This document shows positions 1 to 6,187 of a DNA stretch of 6,657 nt, piece by piece. Below the pieces are notes generated by a model. That model made no database searches, was not told the origin of the DNA, and saw only the letters and a program-made list of their open reading frames with translations. The translations under genes were made by a program, and so were the position numbers. This stretch comes from Actinomycetota bacterium (GTDB taxonomy: Bacteria; Actinomycetota; Acidimicrobiia; Acidimicrobiales; Ilumatobacteraceae): the NCBI GenBank assembly GCA_026393655.1, contig JAPKZT010000109.1:1-6657 (forward strand), in the 5' to 3' direction. Numbering within the stretch: the stretch's first letter is position 1; every line of letters starts with the position of its first letter.

Positions 1-1
1 C

Positions 2-355
2 GCCGAGGTTGCCGGCGACCAGGCAGTTGAACTATCGAACGACCAGGTTCAAAGTGTTGTGCGGGCTGAGGCAAAAAAACGTGCCGAATCAGCAGACATA
101 TATAAGGACGCAGGCCGCAATGAAGCCGAAGCCGCAGAACGCGCTGAATTAGCAATTCTTGAGCGATATTTGCCTGCGTCAATGAGTGACGCCGATCTTG
201 AGAAAATCGTAAATTCACAAATCGCAATAGCCGCTGCGCAAGGCTTGAGTGGCCCAAAAGCGATGGGCGCAGTGGTCAAGGCCGTTCGAGGCGAGGCGGG
301 CGACAGTGCCGACGGTGCAAAAATTGCAAACCTGGTGAAAACAAAACTTACTTAA
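2..355 (+). CDS. GatB/YqeY domain-containing protein, 5' end missing
   Basis: The open frame runs in from the left edge of the window and gives 117 residues ending at TAA 353-355. It matches the YqeY family by its recognisable pattern: a charged helix with EAKKRAESADIYKDAGR and a run of Glu/Ala, then AELAILERYLPASMSDADLEKIV, then a small-residue tail with GPKAMGAVVKAVRGEA and DGAKIANLVK. Family members are about 150 residues, so roughly the first 30 residues are outside the window. The YqeY tail resembles the C-terminal domain of GatB, the tRNA amidotransferase subunit. A role in tRNA binding or amidation is often suggested from that likeness but is not established. A GTG at 59 is in frame, but the family alignment clearly continues upstream of it, so it is an internal valine codon. 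No GC-rich terminator follows the stop. The gene appears unrelated to the transporter downstream. Confidence 0.85.
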   Translation, partial: AEVAGDQAVELSNDQVQSVVRAEAKKRAESADIYKDAGRNEAEAAERAELAILERYLPASMSDADLEKIVNSQIAIAAAQGLSGPKAMGAVVKAVRGEAGDSADGAKIANLVKTKLT

Positions 356-437
356 AAAACTGAAGTCACAATTTAAAAATAATCCTAGAAAAATTTCACA
401 ATTTCTCAAAGCGACAAGTGACACACGATTAACAGCA

Positions 438-464
438 TTGCCATTTAAGAGATCGGGTTACCTT
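438..464 (+). promoter_or_regulatory. Candidate promoter of the first SBP gene
   Basis: TTGCCA (438-443) and TACCTT (459-464) are separated by 15 bases, which is short for a primary sigma-factor promoter. Support comes from position: the -10 ends exactly 41 bases before the ATG at 506, and the candidate -10 of the second SBP gene (2435-2440) also ends 41 bases before its ATG at 2482. The two leaders downstream are alike. The -10 overlaps the possible upstream starts at 464/467, which argues that those are not used. The two boxes are read by eye only. Confidence 0.4.
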
Positions 465-471
465 TGATGCG

Positions 472-499
472 GGCAAAGTGCCTTTTCCGAAGGGGGAAA
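472..499 (+). promoter_or_regulatory. 5' leader of first SBP gene with two small inverted repeats around the RBS
   Basis: The leader holds GGCA-AAG-TGCC (472-482), then TTTCC (484-488) and GGAAA (495-499) flanking GAAGGG. The ribosome binding site GAAGGGGG (489-496) sits in the loop and 3' arm of the second repeat, nine bases before ATG 506. It decides the start: the frame is open further up to TTG 464/ATG 467, but neither has a ribosome site and both overlap the putative -10. The same arrangement occurs before the second SBP gene. Confidence 0.5.
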
Positions 500-505
500 T
501 TAAAA

Positions 506-2181
506 ATGAAGAAATTATTCACTGGTGGTCGTCGCAAGGTTGTTGCTGTAATGGCAATTGCACTTGTTGCATCACTTACTCAAGTATCAAGCAGCAGTGC
601 TGCTGGTGCAGATACACCAAAGCGTGGTGGAAATATCACAGTTGGTATTTTTGACGCGTTTGTTGGCTATTGCACCGCCGACAACCTTGCTAACTCTTCA
701 TTGATGGGTGCCCGCACAATTTATGAAACATGGGTTGAGCAACGAGCCGACGGAAAAATTGTTCCTTACTTGCTCCAATCATGGGCGAATAGTGAAGATA
801 ATAAAACTTGGTTGCTAACAGTTCGCGATGGAGTGAAGTTTCATGACGGCACAGCAGTAGATGGTGCAGCATTGGCTCTCAACCTTCAGGCACTTCGCGG
901 TGCATTGTTTTTTAACGGATTGCTTAAAAAGACACCGGCATCAGCAGACAAACTTGGAACCGCAACAGGTTTCCTTGCAAACGTGCAAGATGTAGTTGTC
1001 ACCGGCGCAATGTCGGTGCAAGTAACTTTGTTTCAAGCACAGTCTGATTTCCCAGAATCAATTTACGCATCGGGTCGTTTCTTCGCTCGTGCTCCAAGTC
1101 AACTTCTTGGTAAGACTTGTTCAACTACACCAGTTGGTACTGGCGCGTTCAAGTTGGTTTCAACTGAGTTGACAAAACTTGTTGTTACAGCCAACCCTGA
1201 TTACTGGCGCAAAGATGCCAAGGGCGGCAAGTTGCCGTACCTCGACGGAATCACATTCACCTACTTGCCAGATGCGCAACCACGCGTCAGCGGTGTGAAG
1301 AGCGGTTCGCTTGCAGCAACTATGTTCTCTTCGGCTTCAGAAGCAAAGCAGATCAAAGATTTGCAAAAGAACAAATCAGTGACGTCAATCATGTCGCCAG
1401 AAGACTATTACCCGTCAATTTGGTTGAACAACAAGATTGCTCCGTTTAGCAGCAAGAACGCGCGTCTCGCCGTTTCGCATGCATTGGATCGCGAGAAGTT
1501 CGTGAAGGTTCGTCAAAAAGGTTTGGGCAGTGTTCCAGATTCGATCGTTGGACCAAACAACATCATGTACACCAAGAAAAACTTTGCAGGGTTTGATCTC
1601 GCATCAGCGAAAGCTGATGTGGCTGCTTACAAAGCAGAAACTGGTAAAGATCTTGGCTGATCAAACAGATGTTGGAGGCAGCCGGAATTAAAATGAACGT
1701 GTTGCCACAAACGACAGCGGAGATTATTACAAAAGCGTTCCCTCAGCAATATCAAGCGATGTCGCTTCTGTTGATGGAAGGAACCGGAACTAGTTTCGTT
1801 CTTCCATTCTTGGTTAGCGATATGTCTGGTGGAAATCCAAACCACTTCATCACAAAAACTGCTGCTGCAGTTCCTGCTGTTAAGCCATACATGGCCTACT
1901 TCGGCATCTTGAACCTTTCATCGTTCAAAGACACCGTGAGCGAGAACTTGTTGTTTGCAGCTCGTGCTGAATCAAACATGGCAACGAAGAAGAAGCTCTA
2001 TCAGGATGCAACTGCGCAGATTCAAGCCGAAGCTCGCCTTACTTCACTCTGGAGAACTTCTTACATGCTTTCGTACAAAAACCTCGGTGGAGTTGGCGAA
2101 TTGCCGCTTGCTGCAGGTGGACAACGACGATTGGTAACAAACTTCGGAATCGACTGGACAGGTGTTTGGTCAACGAAGTAA
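506..2181 (+). pseudogene. Family 5 ABC transporter solute-binding protein, frameshifted by a net 52-base deletion
   Basis: From ATG 506 the frame codes 384 residues and stops at TGA 1658-1660. The remaining 170 codons continue in another frame to TAA 2179-2181. Against the intact neighbour (2482-4209) the gene is colinear with no other net length change: 1676 versus 1728 bases, a difference of exactly 52. The neighbour has 18 codons (EFSLPYVS...ATANAI) between GKDL and LIQQM; here only two bases lie between GATCTT and CTGATCAAACAG. Family 5 features remain: signal peptide (about residues 1-35, RRK then VVAVMAIALVASL, no lipobox Cys), TWLLTVRDGVKFHDGT near 101-116, GTGAFKLV near 211-218, NPDYW, and NARLAVSHALDREK near 318-331. 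About four in five residues match the paralog. The downstream part has kept an open frame, so the lesion is recent or a sequencing/assembly error. As written the product would lack its C-terminal third, including much of the second lobe, and is unlikely to bind ligand. ATG 1669 could not give a useful protein. Confidence 0.88.
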
Positions 2182-2221
2182 GCAATAATTCGTATAACTA
2201 AATAATTCATTAATACGCAAT

Positions 2222-2245
2222 GCGGCGGTGCTTCGGCACCGCCGC
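2222..2245 (+). terminator. UUCG-tetraloop hairpin after first SBP gene
   Basis: A perfect 10-base-pair stem has arm GCGGCGGTGC (2222-2231), loop TTCG (2232-2235) and the complementary arm 2236-2245, followed by TTTGT. The stem is GC-rich with the very stable C(UUCG)G closing, about 40 bases after the stop codon. The U-tract is short, so it may be a partial terminator or a barrier that protects the SBP mRNA from 3' exonucleases. It is close to symmetrical and could also act on the other strand. Confidence 0.75.
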
Positions 2246-2257
2246 TTTGTCGTTTCT

Positions 2258-2277
2258 GGCGGTGCTTCGGCACCGCC
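2258..2277 (+). terminator. Second UUCG hairpin, repeat of the first
   Basis: Arm GGCGGTGC (2258-2265), loop TTCG and arm GCACCGCC (2270-2277) form eight perfect pairs plus a possible T-G pair outside. The 22 bases 2258-2279 are identical to 2224-2245, so this is a 34-base-spaced direct repeat of the hairpin core. A run of T (CTGTTTTTGTCGG, about 2284-2296) follows 7-8 bases later, too distant for a textbook intrinsic terminator. It probably works with the first hairpin. Confidence 0.6.
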
Positions 2278-2330
2278 GCACTGCTGTTTTTGTCGGGTAT
2301 TTTGACGTGTACTGAAAATAAATTGATAAC

Positions 2331-2378
2331 GCGCTGAAAATAGCGCTGAAATTGGCCATGAAATTAGCCATGAATCTC
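2331..2378. repeat. Degenerate 12-base tandem repeat, four units
   Basis: Four consecutive 12-base units read GCGCTGAAAATA, GCGCTGAAATTG, GCCATGAAATTA and GCCATGAATCTC. A weaker fifth, GCCTAAATCATG, extends to 2390. The units share GC..TGAA and drift in steps: the first two share GCGCTGAAA, and units three and four share GCCATGAA. The array ends about 20-30 bases before the -35 of the second SBP promoter and has no counterpart upstream of the first SBP gene. It could be a set of regulator sites, slippage-derived sequence, or the remnant of a short repeated peptide. Confidence 0.7.
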
Positions 2379-2411
2379 GCCTAAATCATGCACAAGTTCT
2401 CAATATGTTGT

Positions 2412-2440
2412 TTGACACATTGCAATCATCTAGATAGTGT
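2412..2440 (+). promoter_or_regulatory. Promoter of the intact SBP gene
   Basis: A consensus -35 TTGACA (2412-2417), a 17-base spacer and TAGTGT (2435-2440), which keeps the T1, A2 and T6 positions of a -10 box. Transcription would start near 2447, giving a leader of about 35 bases that begins at the small inverted repeat 2448-2458. This looks stronger than the promoter of the broken copy. It also indicates that this SBP gene is transcribed independently of the gene before it. Confidence 0.6.
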
Positions 2441-2447
2441 GGCATCA

Positions 2448-2475
2448 GGCACTAAGCCATTTCCGAAGGGGGAAA
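2448..2475 (+). promoter_or_regulatory. 5' leader of intact SBP gene with inverted repeats around the RBS
   Basis: The leader has GGC-ACTAA-GCC (2448-2458), then TTTCC (2460-2464) and GGAAA (2471-2475) flanking GAAGGG. The ribosome site GAAGGGGG (2465-2472) lies nine bases before ATG 2482 and decides the start, although the frame stays open up to GTG 2437... overlapping the -10 box, which rules that out. The layout is the same as at 472-499. Confidence 0.5.
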
Positions 2476-2481
2476 ATAAAA

Positions 2482-4209
2482 ATGAAAAGCATATTCACTG
2501 GTGGTCGTCGCAAGGTTGTTGCCGTAATGGCAATCGCACTTGTTGCATCACTTACACAAGTATCAAGCAGCGGTGCTGCTGGTGCAGATACACCAAAGCG
2601 TGGTGGAAATATCACAGTTGGTATTTTTGACTCGTTCCCTGGCTATTGCATGGCAGACAACTTGGCGAACTCGTCATTGATGGGCGCTCGCACAATTTAT
2701 GAAACATGGGTTGAGCAACGAGCCGACGGCAAAATTGTTCCGTACTTGTTGAAGTCATTTGAGCACAGCGCAGATAACAAAACTTGGTTACTAACAGTTC
2801 GCGATGGAATCAAGTTCCATGACGGTACGCCAGTTGACGCGGATGCATTGCTCATCAACCTTCAGGCTTTGCGCGGAGCGCTTTACATCAACGGCTTGAT
2901 TGGCAAAACACCAAAGAGCACTGGCAAACTTGGTACCGCAGTAGGTTTCACTGCAAACATCCAAGACGTTGTCAAAACTGGCGCAATGTCGGTGCAAATT
3001 ACTTTGTTCCAACCAGAGTCTGATTATCCAGAATCGCTTTACGCATCGGGTCGTTTCTTCGCTCGTGCGCCAAGCCAAATTCTTGGAGCAGATTGTTCAA
3101 CCAAGCCAGTCGGTACAGGTGCATTTAAGTTGGTTACAACTGAGTTGACAAAACTTGTTGTTACAGCAAACCCTGACTACTGGCGCAAAGATGCCAAGGG
3201 TGGCAAGTTGCCTTACCTCGACGGAATCACATTCACTTTCTTGCCAGATGCGCAACCACGCGTCAGCGGTGTGAAGAGCGGTTCGCTTGCGGCAACAATG
3301 TTCACTTCAGCTACTGAAGCAAAGCAGATCAAAGATTTGCAAAAGAACAAAAATATCACGACGATTATTTCGCCGACTGATTATTATCCAACAATTTGGA
3401 TGAACCACAAGATCGCTCCGTTTAGCAGCAAGAATGCGCGTCTCGCACTTTCTCATGCACTTGACCGCGAGAAGTGGTTGAAGGTTCGTCAAAAGGGTCT
3501 GGGCATGGTTCCAGATTCGATCGTTGGACCAAACAACATCATGTACAACAAGAAGAACTATGCAGGGTTTGATCTCGCAGCAGCGAAAGCTGATGTGGCT
3601 GCTTACAAGACAGAAACAGGCAAAGACCTCGAGTTCAGTCTTCCGTACGTAAGTGCTTCAGCCGATGCAACTGCAAACGCAATTCTGATTCAACAGATGT
3701 GTGCAGCAGCAGGTATCAAAGTGAACTTGTTGTCACAAACGACAGCAGAGGCAATTGCAAAGGCATTCCCAATGCAATACCAAATGTTGCCGCTTCTTTT
3801 GATGGAAGGAACCGGAACCGGTTTCATTCTTCCATTCTTGGTTAGTGACATGTCTGGTGGAAACCCAAACCACTTCATCACGCAGATTGCTGCGAAAGTT
3901 CCAGCACTTAAGGGACTTCCTGTTTACTTTGGAATCTTGAACATTTCATCGTTTAAAGACACTGTGAGCGAGAACTTGTTGTTCGCAGCCCGTGGTGAAT
4001 CGAACTTGGCAAAGAAGAAGAAGCTTTACCAACAGGCAACGGCGCAGATTCAAGCCGAAGCTCATGTAACCAACATTTCAATGTTGGCTTACTCATTGTC
4101 GTACAAAAACCTCGGTGGAATTGGCGAATTGCCACTTGTTGCAGGTGGACCACGACGATTGGTTACAAACTTCGGAATCGACTGGACAGGTGTTTGGTCA
4201 ACTAAGTAA
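2482..4209 (+). CDS. Family 5 ABC transporter solute-binding protein (intact copy)
   Basis: This 575-residue protein belongs to the SBP_bac_5 (DppA/OppA/NikA) family and captures a solute outside the membrane for the importer encoded downstream. The N-terminus is a Sec-type signal peptide: basic GGRRK at 7-11, hydrophobic VVAVMAIALVASL at 12-24, then SSSGAAGADT with likely cleavage near residue 35. No lipobox Cys is present, so it is predicted to be secreted or periplasmic rather than lipid-anchored. Family landmarks are TWLLTVRDGIKFHDGT (101-116), VGTGAFKLV (about 210-218), NPDYW ending at 234, SGVKSGSLAA, and NARLALSHALDREKW (318-332). Cysteines occur at 56, 205 and 407; 56 and 205 also occur in the broken paralog and could pair. 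Length is within the usual 500-600. ATG 2482 is chosen from its ribosome site and signal peptide. The ligand is unknown: family members take up peptides, nickel, sugars and more. It has its own promoter and a 3' hairpin, so its level can exceed that of the permeases. Confidence 0.92.
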   Translation: MKSIFTGGRRKVVAVMAIALVASLTQVSSSGAAGADTPKRGGNITVGIFDSFPGYCMADNLANSSLMGARTIYETWVEQRADGKIVPYLLKSFEHSADNKTWLLTVRDGIKFHDGTPVDADALLINLQALRGALYINGLIGKTPKSTGKLGTAVGFTANIQDVVKTGAMSVQITLFQPESDYPESLYASGRFFARAPSQILGADCSTKPVGTGAFKLVTTELTKLVVTANPDYWRKDAKGGKLPYLDGITFTFLPDAQPRVSGVKSGSLAATMFTSATEAKQIKDLQKNKNITTIISPTDYYPTIWMNHKIAPFSSKNARLALSHALDREKWLKVRQKGLGMVPDSIVGPNNIMYNKKNYAGFDLAAAKADVAAYKTETGKDLEFSLPYVSASADATANAILIQQMCAAAGIKVNLLSQTTAEAIAKAFPMQYQMLPLLLMEGTGTGFILPFLVSDMSGGNPNHFITQIAAKVPALKGLPVYFGILNISSFKDTVSENLLFAARGESNLAKKKKLYQQATAQIQAEAHVTNISMLAYSLSYKNLGGIGELPLVAGGPRRLVTNFGIDWTGVWSTK

Positions 4210-4241
4210 TTTGCAATAATTGAATTAGTAATTCACAAATA

Positions 4242-4277
4242 CGCAAGGCGGCGGTGCTTAGGCACCGTCGCCTTGTG
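4242..4277 (+). terminator. Long hairpin after intact SBP gene
   Basis: Arm 4242-4257 (CGCAAGGCGGCGGTGC), loop TTAG (4258-4261) and arm 4262-4277 pair over 16 bases with two G-T pairs (4251/4268 and 4243/4276). It starts 32 bases after the stop codon. The top of the stem shares GCGGTGC/GCACCG with the twin hairpins after the first SBP gene, so it is the homologous element. No U-tract follows directly, only GTTTAG. A partial terminator or an mRNA 3'-end stabiliser that uncouples SBP from permease expression is the likely role. Confidence 0.7.
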
Positions 4278-4368
4278 CGTTTAGCAGTTAATCTAACTAG
4301 AGTTACGGACGTCACAAACAGTCGCTAGATGGTTGCAATATCTTTTTGATGTCTTACGGGGAGTAGTC
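4278..4368 (+). promoter_or_regulatory. Leader of permease genes; possible weak promoter
   Basis: The 91 bases between the hairpin and the first permease gene contain no gene. A weak promoter is possible: TTACGG (4303-4308), 17 bases, TAGATG (4326-4331). It resembles the consensus poorly. A ribosome site GGGGAG (4358-4363) stands five bases before GTG 4369. Permease transcription may instead come mainly from read-through past the hairpin at 4242-4277. Confidence 0.25.
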
Positions 4369-5334
4369 GTGTTTAAGTTTGGCTTTTGGTTACAACGAGT
4401 CGCACAGCTTTTTGTTGTGCTGCTTCTAGTGACTTTTGGTGTTTCACTTTTGGTTCGAATTATTCCCGTTGATCTCGCCACGATCGTGATGCCAGTTGCG
4501 GACGAAACACAGCGAGCCGCTTTTCGGGCCAGCATTGGTCTTGACAAAGGCCCTATCGGCTATTACTTGCAGTGGCTTGGAAACTTCGTGCACGGCGATC
4601 TTGGCAAGATTTACTACTCAGGCGGAACCGAAACAGTTTCAGGTCATTTAATGAAAGCGATGCCCCGATCACTGCTTTTAATGGCCTACACCCAAATTTT
4701 CGCATTGGGTGTTGCGATACCGCTTGGAGTGTTGTCGGCTTATCGCGCAGGTCGTCGCGCTGATCGAGTTATTAGCAATACATTGTTTATTTTTTCGTCG
4801 ATACCTGGCTTCGCTATTGGTTTGATTTTGATAATTATTGTCGGCACCAAATTTGAGTGGTTACCAACTCTGGGTTACGCCACATTTTCGGAAGGCATCT
4901 GGGAGCATTTCAAACACATGATCATGCCGGTGCTGAGTTTAAGTTTTGGATTGATTGCCCAATACACACGGCTGTTACGCGCAGACATGATTGCTTCGCT
5001 TCGCGAAGACTACGTGACGATGGCAATGTCAAAAGGTTTAAGTGATCGGCGAATATTATGGCAACATGTTTTTCGGCCATCGAGTGTCACTTTGTTTACT
5101 TCGGCTGCGTTAAGCATGGGTGGTCTAATCGGCGGTGCAATTGTTGTTGAAAGTATCTTTGCGACATACGGCGTTGGCTTCGAAATATTTGCGGCAATTG
5201 GCGGTCGGCAGTACATCATGTTGCAGTCATGTGTTGCGGTGATCGCTTTGTTCTATGTTTTCTTTAATTTAGTGGTTGATATTGGCTCGGGTTTTGTTGA
5301 CCCGCGAACTCGAGATCGAAGATCAAATGTTTAA
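4369..5334 (+). CDS. ABC transporter permease, DppB/OppB-like
   Basis: This 321-residue inner-membrane protein forms one half of the import channel. The N-terminus has a membrane helix (RVAQLFVVLLLVTFGVSLLVRIIP, about 10-33), then the soluble segment typical of OppB-type permeases with IGLDKGPIGYYLQWLGNFVHGDLG. A BPD_transp_1 domain with several hydrophobic segments follows. The EAA loop that contacts the ATPase is DYVTMAMSKGLSDRR..WQHVFRP at about 214-237, with A219, G223 and P237 in the conserved places. The C-terminus NLVVDIGSGFVDPRTR is characteristic of the DppB side. GTG 4369 is chosen because GGGGAG lies just upstream and it places the first helix at the usual distance; the frame is open to TTG 4333, which lacks a ribosome site. 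The last eight bases overlap the next gene, so the two are translationally coupled. Partners are the SBP at 2482 and the ATPase at 6184. Confidence 0.93.
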   Translation: MFKFGFWLQRVAQLFVVLLLVTFGVSLLVRIIPVDLATIVMPVADETQRAAFRASIGLDKGPIGYYLQWLGNFVHGDLGKIYYSGGTETVSGHLMKAMPRSLLLMAYTQIFALGVAIPLGVLSAYRAGRRADRVISNTLFIFSSIPGFAIGLILIIIVGTKFEWLPTLGYATFSEGIWEHFKHMIMPVLSLSFGLIAQYTRLLRADMIASLREDYVTMAMSKGLSDRRILWQHVFRPSSVTLFTSAALSMGGLIGGAIVVESIFATYGVGFEIFAAIGGRQYIMLQSCVAVIALFYVFFNLVVDIGSGFVDPRTRDRRSNV

Positions 5335-6187
5335 ATTCAAAGAATTATCTAAACCAACTCAACTTTGCGTCATTTGGATAGGACTGATGATGTTTCTCGC
5401 AATATTCGGATCTCTATTGCCATTTGAGCATTGGACATTTGTTTACGAAGATGCTTTGGGTGTAACTCCGTTTTCGCCAGGTCACATTCTTGGTACCGAC
5501 AATAACGGCTATGACTTATTGTCGTCAGTAATTGCAGGTACTCGGATGTCGATATTTATTGCGATTACGGCGGTTGGCTTGGGCGGGTTAGTCGGTAGCG
5601 CACTCGGAATCACCGCAGCCTTCGTGCGCGGCAAAATTGACTTAGTTTTATCTACTGCGTTTAATGTTGGTTTAGCGATACCAAACTTGGTACTCGCACT
5701 AGCTCTTGTCTCAGTTTTGGCAACAAATATTGATATGACAGTTCCAGTACCAATGTGGCGCCGAATTACAGTGCTTGTCATCTCGTTGACGATTGTCTTA
5801 ATTCCAATTTTGGGTCGAATTGCAAGAGGAGCAACCCTCACTTGGAGCGGTCGCGAATTTGTCACGGCAGCCCGCAGCATGGGAATGCGCGATATGCAGA
5901 TCATCAGAAAACATATCGTGCCTAATGTGTTACCAGCATTGATTGCCGTCGCGTTTCTTGCCGTCGGTGTCGTGATTATTGCAGAGGCATCGCTTTCGCT
6001 TTTAGGTGTCGGTATTCCAGATGGTGGCAGTTGGGGTGGAATGATCGCACGTGGTCGAAATGACATCGAATACTCTCCGCATGTGCTTTACATCCCGGTG
6101 ATATTTCTTGCCCTCACCGTAATTTCTACAAACCATATTGGTGAAGTGCTTCGCGGAAGACTTGACGGTCGTGAGTCAAAAGTATGA
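5327..6187 (+). CDS. ABC transporter permease, DppC/OppC-like
   Basis: This 286-residue inner-membrane protein is the second half of the channel. The first membrane helix lies near 13-32 (CVIWIGLMMFLAIFGSLLPF). The extracellular OppC-type motif follows: HILGTDNNGYDLLSSVIAGTRMSI around 53-76. In most homologues this reads GTDxxGRD; here the Arg is Tyr (Y62). The BPD_transp_1 domain contains the EAA loop EFVTAARSMGMRDMQIIRKHIVPN at 177-200 and the strongly conserved ASLSLLGVGIPDGGSWGGMI. ATG 5327 overlaps the end of the upstream permease gene by eight bases. An upstream in-frame TTG at 5276 is rejected, as it would add 17 residues with no counterpart in the family and no ribosome site. The stop overlaps the next start as ATGA. 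Length is normal for the family. The C-terminus ends in LDGRESKV rather than the common DPR ending. Confidence 0.93.
   Translation: MFKFKELSKPTQLCVIWIGLMMFLAIFGSLLPFEHWTFVYEDALGVTPFSPGHILGTDNNGYDLLSSVIAGTRMSIFIAITAVGLGGLVGSALGITAAFVRGKIDLVLSTAFNVGLAIPNLVLALALVSVLATNIDMTVPVPMWRRITVLVISLTIVLIPILGRIARGATLTWSGREFVTAARSMGMRDMQIIRKHIVPNVLPALIAVAFLAVGVVIIAEASLSLLGVGIPDGGSWGGMIARGRNDIEYSPHVLYIPVIFLALTVISTNHIGEVLRGRLDGRESKV

Larger units (their letters stand above)
2182..2481. other. Intergenic region between the two SBP genes
   Basis: There is no convincing gene in these 300 bases. From left to right they hold an AT-rich spacer (2182-2221), two UUCG hairpins (2222-2277), a T-rich stretch around 2284-2303, a degenerate 12-base tandem repeat (2331-2378), a promoter (2412-2440) and the leader of the second SBP gene (2448-2475). 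Several apparent reading frames cross the region on both strands, but they lack ribosome sites and overlap the structured elements. Confidence 0.7.
484..4277 (+). repeat. Tandem duplication of an SBP transcription unit (two diverged copies)
   Basis: Copy 1 spans about 484-2245 and copy 2 about 2460-4277. Each has the same leader (TTTCCGAAGGGGGAAA before the ATG), signal peptide, whole binding-protein gene, a short AT-rich spacer with a shared CAATAATT stretch, and an AATACGCAA motif leading into a GCGGTGC hairpin. Protein-level identity is roughly 80% by eye, and many third-base changes show the duplication is not new. Similarity fades upstream of the leaders, where copy 2 has its own tandem repeat and a better promoter. 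Confidence 0.85.

Noticed and set aside
59..355. GTG 59 as the true start of the YqeY-like gene
   Set aside because: Family-like sequence (LSNDQVQSVV) continues upstream in frame to the window edge and no ribosome site precedes the GTG.
464..505. Longer N-terminus for the first SBP starting at TTG 464 or ATG 467
   Set aside because: It would add residues ahead of a clear signal peptide, overlap the putative -10 box, and ignore the good ribosome site at 489-496.
1640..1700. Programmed ribosomal frameshift joining the two halves of the first SBP
   Set aside because: Relative to the paralog 52 bases are missing; shifting frame would still leave out about 17 residues of the core fold, and no slippery heptamer precedes the stop.
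1669..2181. Separate 170-residue protein from ATG 1669
   Set aside because: It is the displaced C-terminal part of the broken SBP, without a signal peptide or a ribosome site before the ATG.
2222..2279. Short direct repeats as a CRISPR-like array
   Set aside because: Only two copies with a 12-base gap, each a perfect hairpin with a UUCG loop, placed right after a stop codon; this is a terminator or mRNA-end element.
2388..2630. 80-codon plus-strand frame across the second SBP leader
   Set aside because: It runs out of frame through the promoter, leader and signal peptide; composition (Cys/Trp/His-rich) is that of a shadow frame.
4308..4313. GACGTC palindrome and nearby GTTA-ATC-TAAC (4287-4297) as operators
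   Set aside because: Both are too short to stand out from chance and are not repeated at the SBP promoters.
5509..6066. Minus-strand open frame of 185 codons
   Set aside because: It lies wholly opposite the DppC-like permease, has low-complexity Ala/Thr/Ile/Pro content typical of a shadow frame, and shows no ribosome site or family features.
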